Assembly (NCBI GenBank): GCA_001872455.1
Contig: MNXJ01000038.1
Span: forward strand, 1-64,000
Direction: 5' to 3'
Source: Anaerolineae bacterium CG2_30_57_67
GTDB lineage: Bacteria; Chloroflexota; Anaerolineae; Anaerolineales; Villigracilaceae
DNA: 64,000 nucleotides
Part shown: positions 16,427-25,256 of the stretch, one piece after another
Position numbering within the stretch: position 1 is the first letter of the stretch
How the letters are laid out: the number at the start of each line of letters is the position of its first letter
Made by a program: the position numbers and the translations under genes
Notes under the pieces: generated by a model
Told to the model about the DNA's origin: nothing
Seen by the model: only the letters and a program-made list of their open reading frames with translations
Database searches by the model: none

Positions 16427-16701
16427 CCGCCGCCGACCGCCGGAAAAACGTCGAGCTTGTCGGCGCGGGAGACGCGGGTTTCCAGCGTGTCTGCCAGGTA
16501 GGGCACGTCGCGGCCATTGACAAAAAAGTGGACGTGCCCGTGCAATTGATTGTCGGCGGTCATCAATTCGGCGCGCAGGGCGGGGAACAGGCCGAAGCAG
16601 GTTTCCAGCGTTTCGCGCACGGTAACGCCGTCCGGCAGGTCGAGCATCAGCGTTTTTTTACCGGTAATCTGGCGCAGGGTGGCGTAAAAATTTACGTTCA
16701 T
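16423..16701 (-). CDS. MoaD/ThiS-family sulfur carrier
   Basis: A 92-residue ubiquitin-fold sulfur carrier ending in Gly-Gly-Gly (FPAVGGG), the tail that is adenylated and thiocarboxylated. The core MNVNFYATLRQITGKKTLMLDLPDGVTVRETLETCF...VHFFVNGRDVPYLADTLETRVSRADKLDVFPAVGGG matches the MoaD small subunit of molybdopterin synthase. MoaD-like genes next to AOR genes are common and may serve the tungstopterin. The track start at 16800 lies inside gntR; the ATG at 16701 follows GGAGCC. The large subunit MoaE is not in the window. Confidence 0.87.
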   Translation of the reverse strand: MNVNFYATLRQITGKKTLMLDLPDGVTVRETLETCFGLFPALRAELMTADNQLHGHVHFFVNGRDVPYLADTLETRVSRADKLDVFPAVGGG

Positions 16702-16717
16702 GGCGGCTCCAATAAAA

Positions 16718-17386
16718 TTATTTGCGAATGGCTTCCAGTAAATGTTTTCCGGCGGCTTCGATGTGCTGGCGCATGGCCTTTTCGGCGGCGGGAGCGTCAT
16801 GCGCTTCGAGCGCGGCCAAAATGGCGTGATGTTCGTCCGGGTCGGCGGCGGTGCGCGAGTCGAGCGGACGTTTGGCGGTGGAGGCGAAATTGGCCCACAG
16901 CATACTCGGCGAGAGCGCCCACAGTTGGTTGAGCGAGCGCACCAGGTAGGGGCGGCGGCTGGCGTTGTAGATGCTCTGATGAAAGCGCAGGTTGATCGCT
17001 CGGTAATGCTGAATGTCTTCCGGCGCGAGATGGTTGTTTAGTTCGGCCTCCAGCGCGCGCAGGTCGGTCAATTCTTGCGCAGAAATTTTCTGCGCGGCCT
17101 CGCCCGCCGCCCGGCTTTCGAGGTAGGCGCGCACGGCGTAAATATCTTCAATGTCTTGCGCCGAAAATTGAATGACGCGCACGCCGCGGTAGGGCAGATG
17201 TTCCAAAATTCCTTCGGCCACCAGCGCTTTAATTGCCTCGCGGAAGGGCGTTGGGCTGACGCCGACCGCCTGCGCCAGATGTTCCTGCCGCAGCCATTCA
17301 CCCGGCTTGATTTTTCCGTCGTGAATCAGTTCGCGCAGTTTATCGGCGACCTGTTCGTTGAGTTGTTTGTACGGTTGTTCGAGCAT
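16718..17386 (-). CDS. GntR-family transcriptional regulator, FCD subfamily
   Basis: A 222-residue regulator with an N-terminal GntR winged helix (QVADKLRELIHDGKIKPGEWLRQEHLAQAVGVSPTPFREAIKALVAEGILEHLPYRGVRV). An all-helical FCD ligand domain follows, whose likely metal-ligand histidines are H in LRFHQSIY, H in DEHHAILAAL and H in MRQHIEAAG. FCD regulators sense small carboxylic acids. The gene lies between the acyl-CoA synthetase and moaD on the same strand, and a typical FCD palindrome sits in the aor promoter, so it likely controls this module in response to a short-chain acid or related metabolite. The ligand is inferred only. Confidence 0.9.
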   Translation of the reverse strand: MLEQPYKQLNEQVADKLRELIHDGKIKPGEWLRQEHLAQAVGVSPTPFREAIKALVAEGILEHLPYRGVRVIQFSAQDIEDIYAVRAYLESRAAGEAAQKISAQELTDLRALEAELNNHLAPEDIQHYRAINLRFHQSIYNASRRPYLVRSLNQLWALSPSMLWANFASTAKRPLDSRTAADPDEHHAILAALEAHDAPAAEKAMRQHIEAAGKHLLEAIRK

Positions 17387-17390
17387 GATT

Positions 17391-19514
17391 TTATTTTAAC
17401 ACGATTGCGCGCGCGTCCAGCGCCAACGCGCCGTGTTCCATCACGCGCAGCGGGTTGATTTCGATTTCGCTGAGCGGCGGCAGGCGATAGGCCAGCCACG
17501 AGAGCCGCACCAGCGCCTCGATGACGGCTTCTTTGTCGGCGGGGGCGATGGCGCGGAAGCCAGAAAGTTTGCGCCCGGCCCAGGTTTTTTCCACCATTGC
17601 CAGCGCCTCGCGCCGGCTGAGCGGCGCCAGCCCGAAGGCGATATCTTTCAGCCCCTCGACTTCCACGCCGCCCGAGCCGAACATCATCAGCGCGTCGAAC
17701 TGCGGGTCGCGCACCGCGCCCAGGATGACTTCCTGCCCGGCTTGCGCCTGGCGCTGAAGGGTTACTCCTACGATGCGCGCCTGCGGGCGATTCTTACGCG
17801 CGACTGCCAGGATTTGCGCGTAGCCGCTTGAGACCGCTTCCGGCGAGTTCAAATTCAACAGCACGCCGCCGATGTCGGATTTGTGTAAAATATCGGGGCT
17901 GGCAATTTTCATCACCAGCGGAAAACCCAATTCGGCGGCGAGGGATGCGGCTTGTTCGGGCGATTCGGCCAGGCGCGGCGCGGCGACCGGAATGCCGATT
18001 GCCTCCAGTAAGCGGAAAACGGCCTCGGCGGGGAGATTTTCGCTGGGGGCGGGAATTTGCTCTGGTAACGGGTGCGCGGCGGCAGCGGGGGAAAATCCCA
18101 TCCGCGCCGCGAGCGCTGCGGCGGCTGGAAAAGCTTCTGGCGCTGATTCAGCCTCCATTTCTTCCAAAAATTGACTGCGCCGCCGCAAAGAACTCAGCGC
18201 GGCGACGGCGCGCTCTGGAAAGGTGAAGGTTGGCACGCCCGCCGCGCGGAAGGCGGCGCGGGTGGCTGTCACCAGCCCTGCGCCCATCACAACCGGCAGG
18301 ATGGGTTTTTGGCTTTCGGTGATGATCGGCAGCAGCGCGGCGGCGATTTGTTCGGTGGGGTAAACCGGCGAGGGCGGCAGAATGACGATGACCGCGTCGC
18401 TGTGTGGGTCGGCCAGGCTGGTTTTCAGGCAGTCGGCGTAGAGCGCGGGCGAGGCGGCGGCCAGCATGTCGACCGGGTTGTGGGCGCTGGCGGCGGCGGG
18501 TAGCAGGCCGCGCAGGGTGTCGAGCGTGGCGGGCGTCAGGTCGGCCAGGCTCAGGCCGTGCGCTTCGAGCGCGTCGGCGGCCAAAACGCCCGGTCCGCCG
18601 GCGTTGGTGAGGATGGTGACGCGCCCGCCCGCTGGTAACGGAAAAGCGGCCAGCGCCAGCGCCGAGTCGAACATTTCTTCCAGGGTGTCGAAGCGCAGCA
18701 CCCCGGCTTTGGAGAAGGCGGCCTGAAAGGCGTTTTCGCTGCTGGCGAGGGCGCCGGTGTGACTGGCCGCCGCGCGCGCTCCGGCCTGCGAGCGCCCGGT
18801 TTTGAGCGCCAGAATGGGCTTGCGCTGCGCGATGGCGCGCGCGGTTTGGATGAATTTTGCCCCGTCGCCCAGGCTTTCCAGGTAGAGGCAGATGACGCGC
18901 GTGTGCGGGTCGTCTGCGCAGGTGGGCAGCAGGTCGGTTTCGGTTACGTCGGCCTGGTTGCCGAGCGAGACGATGCGCGAAAAGCCGAAGCCCTGCCCGC
19001 GCGCCCAGTCGATGACGGCGGCGGCTAACGCGCCAGAATGGGAAAGCAGGGCCAGGTCGCCTTTTTCGGGCGGCGGCGGGGCCAGGAAGGTTGTGTCGAG
19101 CGGCAGATGGGTGTCAATCACGCCGATGCAGTTGGGGCCAATCAGCCGCAGACCGTTTTGCCGGGCGATTTGCAGGCACTCGGCTTCCAGCGCCGCGCCC
19201 GCCGCGTCCGTTTCGCGGAATCCGCCGGAGGGGATGATGGCGGCGCGCACGCTTTTGGCGGCGCATTCGCGCAGGGCTTGCGGAGTCGCTGCGGCGGGGA
19301 CAATCAGCACGGCCAAATCAATTTCGCCGGGGATTTCGCTTAGGCGCGTGAAGATTGGCCGCCCGAACAAAAATCCGCCGCGCGGGTTGACGAGATGCAC
19401 CTCGCCAGGGAATCCGCCTTCAATCAAATTGCGGGCGACGGCGTAGCCCAACTTTTCCGGGCTGGTGGATGCGCCGAGAACGGCGATGGCGCGAGGGGTA
19501 AAAAAAGCGTCCAT
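17391..19514 (-). CDS. ADP-forming acyl-CoA synthetase (fused alpha-beta, acetate--CoA ligase type)
   Basis: A 707-residue fused NDP-forming acyl-CoA synthetase: CoA-binding Rossmann domain (residues ~5-100, AIAVLGASTSPEKLGYAVARNL), ligase domains (~140-460) and a C-terminal ATP-grasp domain (~480-700). RAAASHTGALASSENAF holds the phospho-histidine. These enzymes turn acyl-CoA plus ADP and phosphate into acid plus ATP, giving substrate-level phosphorylation in anaerobes, or activate acids. Its GGAGA site precedes ATG 19514. With AOR on the opposite strand, acids and CoA esters could be handled together. The same architecture also occurs in protein acetyltransferases (Pat-like), but no GNAT domain is present here. 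Confidence 0.92.
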   Translation of the reverse strand: MDAFFTPRAIAVLGASTSPEKLGYAVARNLIEGGFPGEVHLVNPRGGFLFGRPIFTRLSEIPGEIDLAVLIVPAAATPQALRECAAKSVRAAIIPSGGFRETDAAGAALEAECLQIARQNGLRLIGPNCIGVIDTHLPLDTTFLAPPPPEKGDLALLSHSGALAAAVIDWARGQGFGFSRIVSLGNQADVTETDLLPTCADDPHTRVICLYLESLGDGAKFIQTARAIAQRKPILALKTGRSQAGARAAASHTGALASSENAFQAAFSKAGVLRFDTLEEMFDSALALAAFPLPAGGRVTILTNAGGPGVLAADALEAHGLSLADLTPATLDTLRGLLPAAASAHNPVDMLAAASPALYADCLKTSLADPHSDAVIVILPPSPVYPTEQIAAALLPIITESQKPILPVVMGAGLVTATRAAFRAAGVPTFTFPERAVAALSSLRRRSQFLEEMEAESAPEAFPAAAALAARMGFSPAAAAHPLPEQIPAPSENLPAEAVFRLLEAIGIPVAAPRLAESPEQAASLAAELGFPLVMKIASPDILHKSDIGGVLLNLNSPEAVSSGYAQILAVARKNRPQARIVGVTLQRQAQAGQEVILGAVRDPQFDALMMFGSGGVEVEGLKDIAFGLAPLSRREALAMVEKTWAGRKLSGFRAIAPADKEAVIEALVRLSWLAYRLPPLSEIEINPLRVMEHGALALDARAIVLK

Positions 19515-19702
19515 GACAATCTCCTGAAAATATGGTTCGGACTTGGGCCGATGAAAACAGGCTCATATGGCCGCTGCCTTGTGTTTGATAGCATAAAAAG
19601 GTACTTGTTTGAGTGTGCTGGCGATTACCCACACGGCGCCAATTTTCGTCCTGCGGACAAAAGAGACATGAATGTGGCGTTACGTTGAGCGCCGGGTACC
19701 AA
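19515..19702. repeat. relic of an inverted-repeat element between acyl-CoA synthetase and AI-2E genes
   Basis: At about 19622-19658 the string GATTACCCACACGGCGCCAATTTTCGTCCTGCGGAC nearly equals the left end of the 45305-45464 element (GATTACCCACAAGTCGCCAATTTTCGTCCTGCGGAC). The other end is not seen, so this is a decayed or partial copy. No gene is supported in the gap. Confidence 0.65.
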
Positions 19703-20935
19703 CTACTCCGACTTTCCAGTTTTCTGATTATTCACACCGCTTTTCAGCGTGCTAAAAAATGCCAACAATCGCTTGCGCCATTGCCGCATCTGCTTGCGCA
19801 AGGGTAGCGGTTGTACCCTTTCTTCCAATCCATCCCAGGGGTCGAGGTCAAATAATTTTCGCACCACATAACGCCCCAGCAGCTGCAAAGTTGCCAGCAT
19901 GGGCGCGGCGATGATAATGCCCAGCACGCCCAACAACGTGGCCGCAATTAACGCGGCCACCATCACCGCCGCCGGGTGAACTTTGAGGGCGTCGGCCATG
20001 ATGCGCGGTGAGACAAGGTTATCGAGGATGCCGTCAATTAGCCAGGCAATCACCAGCACCGTCAGCGTATACGCCAGCGGCGTCCAGCCATCGGGTTTGT
20101 AAACCTGAAAATACGAAACCAGCGCCAACACTGTCCATGAAATGGCTGGGCCAACATAAGGCAGAAAACGCGCCAGACCCGCCATTAGCGCCAGGCCAAA
20201 GGCGTAACGCACGCCCAGCAGGCTGAGCACCAGCGTGTAAATCAGCGTTGCTAGCGCAACCAGGATAATCTGCCCGCGTAAAAAGGCGTTCCAGATTTGC
20301 CCAAGTTTTTCGCCCATGCGGCTCAAGTCAGGACCATAGCCAGGCAGTTCGATGTGGAGGATATCTTTGCGCAGGCCGCCGCTTTCATTCAACATGAAAT
20401 AAGAAATCAGCACAACAAACGCGCTCCAGCCGAGGATGCCAAATGCGCTCCCAGCCAGTGCGCCGAAAAATTCGCCGGTACGCCCTAGCAGGGTGCGGGC
20501 AGTGTCAATGGCCTGGGCGCTGATTTGGGCCAAGTCGAGGCTGGCAAAATCCAACGTAAACGGGCCAAACTGCCAGCGCCAGTCGGCTACGCGTGCCATC
20601 AGCGCGGGTAACTCCGTCAGGCTATTTTGTACAATCGTCACCAGGCTTTGCGCCTGATAAATCAGTTCCAGCCCTCCGAGTGCGATCAACCCAACCAAAA
20701 TAATCAGCAGGAACAAATAGACCAGCGCCACCGACCCGCCCCAGTTCAGCCGTACTTTGCGGCTGACGAAGGCTACCGCCGGCTGAAGCAGGTACACCAA
20801 CAGAAAGGCTAAAATCAGCGGCGGGAGGATATTTTGGAACTTGATAACCAGCCCGACAGCTAACGCCACCAATGTAAAGCCAATCACCAATTTTGTGGAG
20901 GCATTCCAGCGGGGAGAAACGTTTTTTTCATTCAT
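19703..20935 (-). CDS. AI-2E family transporter (PerM/TqsA-like)
   Basis: A 410-residue polytopic membrane protein of the AI-2E exporter family. The N-terminal helices (LVIGFTLVALAVGLVIKFQNILPPLILAFLLVYLLQPAV) and the conserved C-terminal block (RFLPYVGPAISWTVLALV, then VSPRIMADALKVHPAAVMVAALIAATLLGVLGIIIAAPMLATLQLLGRYVVRKL) are diagnostic. Members export autoinducer-2 or act as Na+/H+ antiporters or auxin-like exporters, so the substrate is open. No luxS is visible nearby. It is monocistronic between a repeat relic and the helicase terminator. Confidence 0.9.
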   Translation of the reverse strand: MNEKNVSPRWNASTKLVIGFTLVALAVGLVIKFQNILPPLILAFLLVYLLQPAVAFVSRKVRLNWGGSVALVYLFLLIILVGLIALGGLELIYQAQSLVTIVQNSLTELPALMARVADWRWQFGPFTLDFASLDLAQISAQAIDTARTLLGRTGEFFGALAGSAFGILGWSAFVVLISYFMLNESGGLRKDILHIELPGYGPDLSRMGEKLGQIWNAFLRGQIILVALATLIYTLVLSLLGVRYAFGLALMAGLARFLPYVGPAISWTVLALVSYFQVYKPDGWTPLAYTLTVLVIAWLIDGILDNLVSPRIMADALKVHPAAVMVAALIAATLLGVLGIIIAAPMLATLQLLGRYVVRKLFDLDPWDGLEERVQPLPLRKQMRQWRKRLLAFFSTLKSGVNNQKTGKSE

Positions 20936-20980
20936 GGTTGGGTTTCCTTACGAAGATGTATTCCAATTCCCCTATGTTAA

Positions 20981-21015
20981 TCCAAAACAGGGAGCGTGGC
21001 GCTCCCTGTTTTGGG
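20981..21015 (-). terminator. terminator downstream of the DEAD-box helicase
   Basis: CCAAAACAGGGAGCG-TG-GCGCTCCCTGTTTTGG is a nearly perfect stem whose A/T-rich base gives T tracts on either strand. It lies just past the helicase stop at 21029. Confidence 0.85.
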
Positions 21016-21028
21016 CAAAAATCATTAA

Positions 21029-22720
21029 CTATGCGCGTTCGACCGTAAACGGTTGGCGGCGAATGCTATATTTTCCAGCCTGCGCCAGCACTTGCGGCAC
21101 CAGGTTTTCGGGGATGTCCAGGAAGGTTTCGCTCTCTTGCACAAAAATTTTACCAATTACCGTGCCGGGGATGTCGGCGTGGTAGGCAATCGCGCCGACC
21201 ACGTCGCCGGGGCGAATGCCATGTTGCTTGCCGATGTTCATGGTCATGCGCACCATGCCGATTTCGTGCGAGGCCTTTTCGGGGGCGGAGAAGGGCGGGC
21301 GGGCGCCGCGCCGGGGTATTTCACCCTCGCCAGAGCGGAAGCGGCGTTCCGGGCGCGAGTCGCGGAATCTTCCAGCCTGGGGCCGAGTTTGCGGGGCGTC
21401 GAAGACTTCGCTCACCTGGGCGATGGGGCGCTGTTTTTCGTCGCCGCGGGCGACTTTCAGGGCGGCGGCGGCCAGTTCGAGCGGGTCAATGCCTTCGGCC
21501 ACCATCGCGTCTACGATGGCGCGTTCCTGTTTGCAGCGTCCACGCTGTAACCAGGTGTTGACTTTGGCAACCAGTTCGTTCAAGCGCTGGGCGTAAACTT
21601 GTTCCACCGTGGGCAATTCAGCGCGGGCAATAGTTTGACGGGTAAGGTGTTCCACGTCGCGCAGGCGGCGCTTTTCGGCAGGGCTGACCAAAGAAATGGC
21701 GATGCCCGTATTGCCCGCGCGCCCGGTGCGTCCGATGCGGTGAATATAAATTTCAGCGTCATCCGGCAAATCGTAGTTGAAAACATGGCTGATGCCTTCG
21801 ATGTCGAGTCCGCGCGCGGCGACATCCGTCGCCACGAGTACCTTGACAGTTCCAGCGCGGAAGCGATTAAGGGTACGCTCGCGGGCGTCCTGGCTCAAAT
21901 CGCCGTTGAGGGCTTCGGAGGGAAAGCCGCGCGTGCTAAGTTCGTTGGCAAGGTCGCCGGTGCCGAGGCGGGTGCGCACAAAAATCAGCGCGGAAGTAAT
22001 GTTTTCAACTTCAAACAGGCGAGTTAAGGCGGCGGTTTTATCGCGCTCGTTGACCTGGTAGTAGCGTTGTTCAATGGCGGCTACGGTCATTTGCTCACGG
22101 GCAATCGTCACCGACTGCGGCGTGCGCATATATTTTTCGGCCAGGCGGCGAATGGGCGCTGGCAGCGTCGCCGAAAAGAGGGCGGTCTGGCGCTCGGCAG
22201 GGGTGGCGGCCAGGATGGTTTCGATGTCTTCGATGAAGCCCATCGAGAGCATTTCATCGGCCTCGTCTAGTACGACGGTGTGGATTTCGCTCAAATCCAA
22301 CGCGCCACGGTTAATCAGGTCAAGCAAACGGCCCGGTGTGCCGACGACAACATCCACGCCACGGCGCAGTTGATTCATTTGCAGGCTGTAGGACGAGCCG
22401 CCATAAATGGCGACAACGCGGGCGTGGCAAAATTGTCCCATGGCGGTAACCGCATCAGAGACCTGCAAGGCCAGTTCGCGGGTAGGGGCCATGACCAACG
22501 CCTGCGGGGCGCGGTGATGTGGTTCTAATTTTTGTAAAATGGGGAGGGCAAAAGCGGCGGTTTTGCCGGTACCGGTCTGAGCCTGGCCGATGACATCGGC
22601 GCCGGTCAGCATGAGCGGAATCATACCCGCCTGAATGGGAGTCGGCTCGGTGTAACCAAGCGAAACGATGGCCTGCTCCAGCTCGGGGCGCAGGTTAAGT
22701 GCAGAAAATTCAGTTGTCAT
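21029..22720 (-). CDS. DEAD-box ATP-dependent RNA helicase (CsdA/DeaD-like)
   Basis: A 563-residue helicase. N-terminal RecA domain: Q motif (YTEPTPIQAGMIP), motif I AQTGTGKT, PTRELALQ, TPGRLLDL, DEAD in VLDEADEML and SAT. C-terminal RecA domain: FVRTRLGTGDLANEL, ATDVAARGLDIEGISHVFNYD, HRIGRTGRAG. A basic Arg-rich linker and a DbpA-type RNA-binding domain (VRMTMNIGKQHGIRPGDVVGAIAYHADIPGTVIGKIFVQESETFLDIPENL) end it. It unwinds structured RNA in ribosome assembly, mRNA decay and cold response. The ATG at 22720 with TGGAG at 22726-22730 is preferred to the track TTG at 22723. A long structured leader precedes it. Confidence 0.94.
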   Translation of the reverse strand: MTTEFSALNLRPELEQAIVSLGYTEPTPIQAGMIPLMLTGADVIGQAQTGTGKTAAFALPILQKLEPHHRAPQALVMAPTRELALQVSDAVTAMGQFCHARVVAIYGGSSYSLQMNQLRRGVDVVVGTPGRLLDLINRGALDLSEIHTVVLDEADEMLSMGFIEDIETILAATPAERQTALFSATLPAPIRRLAEKYMRTPQSVTIAREQMTVAAIEQRYYQVNERDKTAALTRLFEVENITSALIFVRTRLGTGDLANELSTRGFPSEALNGDLSQDARERTLNRFRAGTVKVLVATDVAARGLDIEGISHVFNYDLPDDAEIYIHRIGRTGRAGNTGIAISLVSPAEKRRLRDVEHLTRQTIARAELPTVEQVYAQRLNELVAKVNTWLQRGRCKQERAIVDAMVAEGIDPLELAAAALKVARGDEKQRPIAQVSEVFDAPQTRPQAGRFRDSRPERRFRSGEGEIPRRGARPPFSAPEKASHEIGMVRMTMNIGKQHGIRPGDVVGAIAYHADIPGTVIGKIFVQESETFLDIPENLVPQVLAQAGKYSIRRQPFTVERA

Positions 22721-22947
22721 CAAAACTCCAAAAAGATTGCCGCAATGAGATTACGCTCACTACGACGAAATATGGGGATGTTTTGATGACTCCGCTGAGA
22801 TTCTTCCTGCACCGGCTGGCCCTCACGGGCGAGCCGTCCCAAAGGTGATGCAACAAAAATGCCCGGGGTGGCCTCGGGCAATGCTGCGGATTTCTCAAAA
22901 CAACGTCCCAATGCTTGCTCTTTTGTTTCCAGAGCGGCGTGAGTATA
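22721..22947 (-). promoter_or_regulatory. structured 5' leader of the helicase gene with internal terminator-like hairpin
   Basis: A -10 box TATACT (plus positions 22947-22942) implies a leader of about 215 bases. Within it, GCCCGAGGCCACCCCGGGC followed by ATTTTTG (22879-22853 on the minus strand) looks like an intrinsic terminator. Downstream, GGCT-C-GCCC-GTGA-GGGC-C-AGCC (22835-22814) is a hairpin with a GNRA tetraloop. This suggests transcription attenuation or RNA-level feedback, as known for cold-shock helicase leaders, but I recognise no named riboswitch. Confidence 0.5.
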
Positions 22948-23380
22948 CCACAAAATTAATTTTGCAAAGGTTTTTTTGGCGTGCACATTTTTGGGTTTTA
23001 CCATGAAGATTCAAAAAGGATCGGTTTTTGCAGTAGACTCGCCTTGCTATGGGAACCACCCCTCAAAAAACACATTCCAAAAAGCCTGCGCACAGTCTGG
23101 GCTGTTTTTGTCGTTGCAGTCGTCATTGCTGTTATTTTTGCCAACCTGAAAAGACTTGGCCTTCGTTACGATTCACTGGATTATCCATTCTACGCACAAT
23201 TCTCGGCCCGATTTTTAGCATCCTGCTGTCGCCGTTTTTCGTTCTATCCACGTTATCCATCATTTACCACCGGCCGTCAGGCGAAATCCGTTTTACAATT
23301 GTAGATAAAAACGAGCAGTACAGCATATTTAAAATTATCCATTGAACGCCAGAGAAAGACCATCAACAGGGTGAACACTT
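22948..23380. other. intergenic region, no supported gene
   Basis: Two overlapping plus-strand ORFs (22981-23304 and 23049-23345) exist. One frame shows a membrane-like stretch (VWAVFVVAVVIAVIFANL) and the other a second (ILGPIFSILLSPFFVLSTLSIIY), which could be a small membrane-protein gene broken by a frameshift. Neither frame has a good ribosome site or a recognisable family, so I do not call a gene. Confidence 0.4.
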
Positions 23381-25090
23381 ATGACAAACTCAAAAATTGG
23401 CTACATCATTGGCGGTGGACTGAAAGACTCTTTTTCCGCCCGGCTGACGGTTGATCCGCTTTCGGTGCAGGAAGGTGGATTTGTGGTGATTGACAGCGGC
23501 TACACGCGTTTTTACGGGCTGGTAACCGATTTACAGTTGGGCGCAACCGACCCGCGCTTTGCCGATGAACAATCTGAAACGCGCCTGCCACCCGCCATCG
23601 CCAAAGCCCTGCACGGGCAAACGCTCTACACCAACCTGGAGATTCTGCCCGCGCTAATGTTGGAGCGCGGCCCCGACCCCAAATCGCCAGAATACGCCGC
23701 CTGGCGCAGTGAACACGCCGAAGATGCGCGCCCGATGCCGGTCAAAACCGTTCCTCTGCATCACGCCAACGTTTCGCTGGCCGACGCCACCGATATCGCC
23801 GCCATCTTTGGCGACCCGCAAAAAGACGGAAACTTCGTCATCGGCTACACGCGCGAGCAGGGGCATCCCGTCTGCATCAATCTTGATAAATTTATACAAC
23901 GTTCGGCAGGCGTTTTTGGTGCAACCGGCACGGGAAAATCATTTTTAACGCGCATCATCCTGGCCGGGTTAATGAACCACAACAAAGCCTCGGTGCTGGT
24001 GCTGGACATGCACAATGAATACGGCTTCGATGATGTGGCTTCCGACACCAAACAAAACGTAATCGGGCTAAAAACCAAGTTTGGCAACCAGGTACAAATT
24101 ATCGGGGTCGGGGCCGGCGCCACCATTCGTGGGCGAGCTCCCAGTTTCAACCTGGAGATCCCGATGAGCGAAATCAGCACCAGCGATGTGGAAACCCTCA
24201 GCCGCGAGTTAAATCTGAAAGAAACTACGCCGACCACACTCAACGCTCTCTTCACCTCCTTCCGCACCGATTGGTTCGCCCGCTTCCGCGCCATGAATCG
24301 CGAAGAAGTGGAAGAGATAGATGAAAAAGGGCGCGTCAGGCGCGTTCCGCACCCCGACAGCGTCGCCTTTTGGGCGCAGGCCAGCGGTGTAAACGTCATG
24401 GCCGCCGAAGCCCTGCATGACAAACTGCGCCGCCTGTTCGACAAGCCCTACATCGTCGCCGCCCCCGCCGCCGACAGCGTGGCGCAAGTCATTCAGACGC
24501 TGGAAAGTGGCAAACACGTCATCCTTTCCTTTGGCAGCCACGAAAGCGACCTGGATTACCTGTTCGTCTCCAACCTGCTGACGCGCAAAATTCGCGCGGC
24601 GTGGGAAGCCAAAACCAACCAATTCCGCTCCCGAGGCGCGAAACTCGTTAATGAACCCCGCCCGCTGATTATTGTGGTGGAGGAAGCCCACAAACTACTC
24701 AACCGCGAAATGGCCGCGCAGACAACCTTTGCCACCATTGCCCGCGAATTGCGCAAATATTACGTCACACTGCTGATTGTAGACCAGCGCCCCTCACAAA
24801 TTTATGATGAGGTCATGTCGCAGCTCGGCACGCGCATTTGCGGCTGGCTGGGCGATGACCTGGATATTCAAGCGGCGCTCTCCGGTCTGGCGGGGCGCGA
24901 TGCGCTGCGCGGAATGCTGGCGCGGCTTCAGCCCAAGGAAGAGGTCCTGCTGTTAGGCTGGGGCGTTCCCATGCCACTGCCGGTGCACTCGCGCCGTTAC
25001 GATGCCGTTTTCTGGCAGGATTTGCTGAAAAACAGCCATTTCAAAGACAAAACCATCGCCGAGAAAACCAATCTGCTTTTTGACTCGTAG
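23381..25090 (+). CDS. HerA-like ATP-binding protein (DUF87/FtsK-HerA superfamily)
   Basis: A 569-residue HerA-type ATPase. The N-terminal HAS-barrel region (GYIIGGGLKDSFSARLTVDPLSVQEGGFVVIDSG...RFYGLVTDL) precedes the motor. Walker A is GATGTGKSFL (~residue 186), Walker B LIIVVEEAHKLL (~430), with a sensor-like stretch IVDQRPSQIYDEVMSQLGTRICGWL. HerA hexamers pump or translocate DNA and normally work with the NurA nuclease in end resection. No nurA is adjacent in this window, so its partner is unknown. GGTGA lies 8-12 bases before ATG 23381. A strong terminator follows, so it is monocistronic. Confidence 0.87.
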   Translation: MTNSKIGYIIGGGLKDSFSARLTVDPLSVQEGGFVVIDSGYTRFYGLVTDLQLGATDPRFADEQSETRLPPAIAKALHGQTLYTNLEILPALMLERGPDPKSPEYAAWRSEHAEDARPMPVKTVPLHHANVSLADATDIAAIFGDPQKDGNFVIGYTREQGHPVCINLDKFIQRSAGVFGATGTGKSFLTRIILAGLMNHNKASVLVLDMHNEYGFDDVASDTKQNVIGLKTKFGNQVQIIGVGAGATIRGRAPSFNLEIPMSEISTSDVETLSRELNLKETTPTTLNALFTSFRTDWFARFRAMNREEVEEIDEKGRVRRVPHPDSVAFWAQASGVNVMAAEALHDKLRRLFDKPYIVAAPAADSVAQVIQTLESGKHVILSFGSHESDLDYLFVSNLLTRKIRAAWEAKTNQFRSRGAKLVNEPRPLIIVVEEAHKLLNREMAAQTTFATIARELRKYYVTLLIVDQRPSQIYDEVMSQLGTRICGWLGDDLDIQAALSGLAGRDALRGMLARLQPKEEVLLLGWGVPMPLPVHSRRYDAVFWQDLLKNSHFKDKTIAEKTNLLFDS

Positions 25091-25126
25091 CGCAAGCCTT
25101 TGGCTTCTGGTAATTGCCCACATCAC

Positions 25127-25162
25127 AAAATCCCCCAAAGGTCATCCTGTGGGGGATTTTTC
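25127..25162 (+). terminator. rho-independent terminator after herA-like gene
   Basis: AAAATCCCCCA and TGGGGGATTTTT pair around an 11-base loop and the stem ends in a T run. It lies 37 bases downstream of the stop. Confidence 0.88.
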
Positions 25163-25256
25163 ATCCACAAATCTGAAAATCAGCGCACGCTACGTGTAAG
25201 GCGCATGTAAGGTTCAGAGGGGTAAAATTTAGTTACACGATATTTAGGAGCGTTTT

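Noticed and set aside
22981-23345. Two overlapping plus ORFs with hydrophobic stretches
   Set aside because: Neither frame alone gives a plausible protein and no ribosome site is seen; at most a frameshifted remnant.
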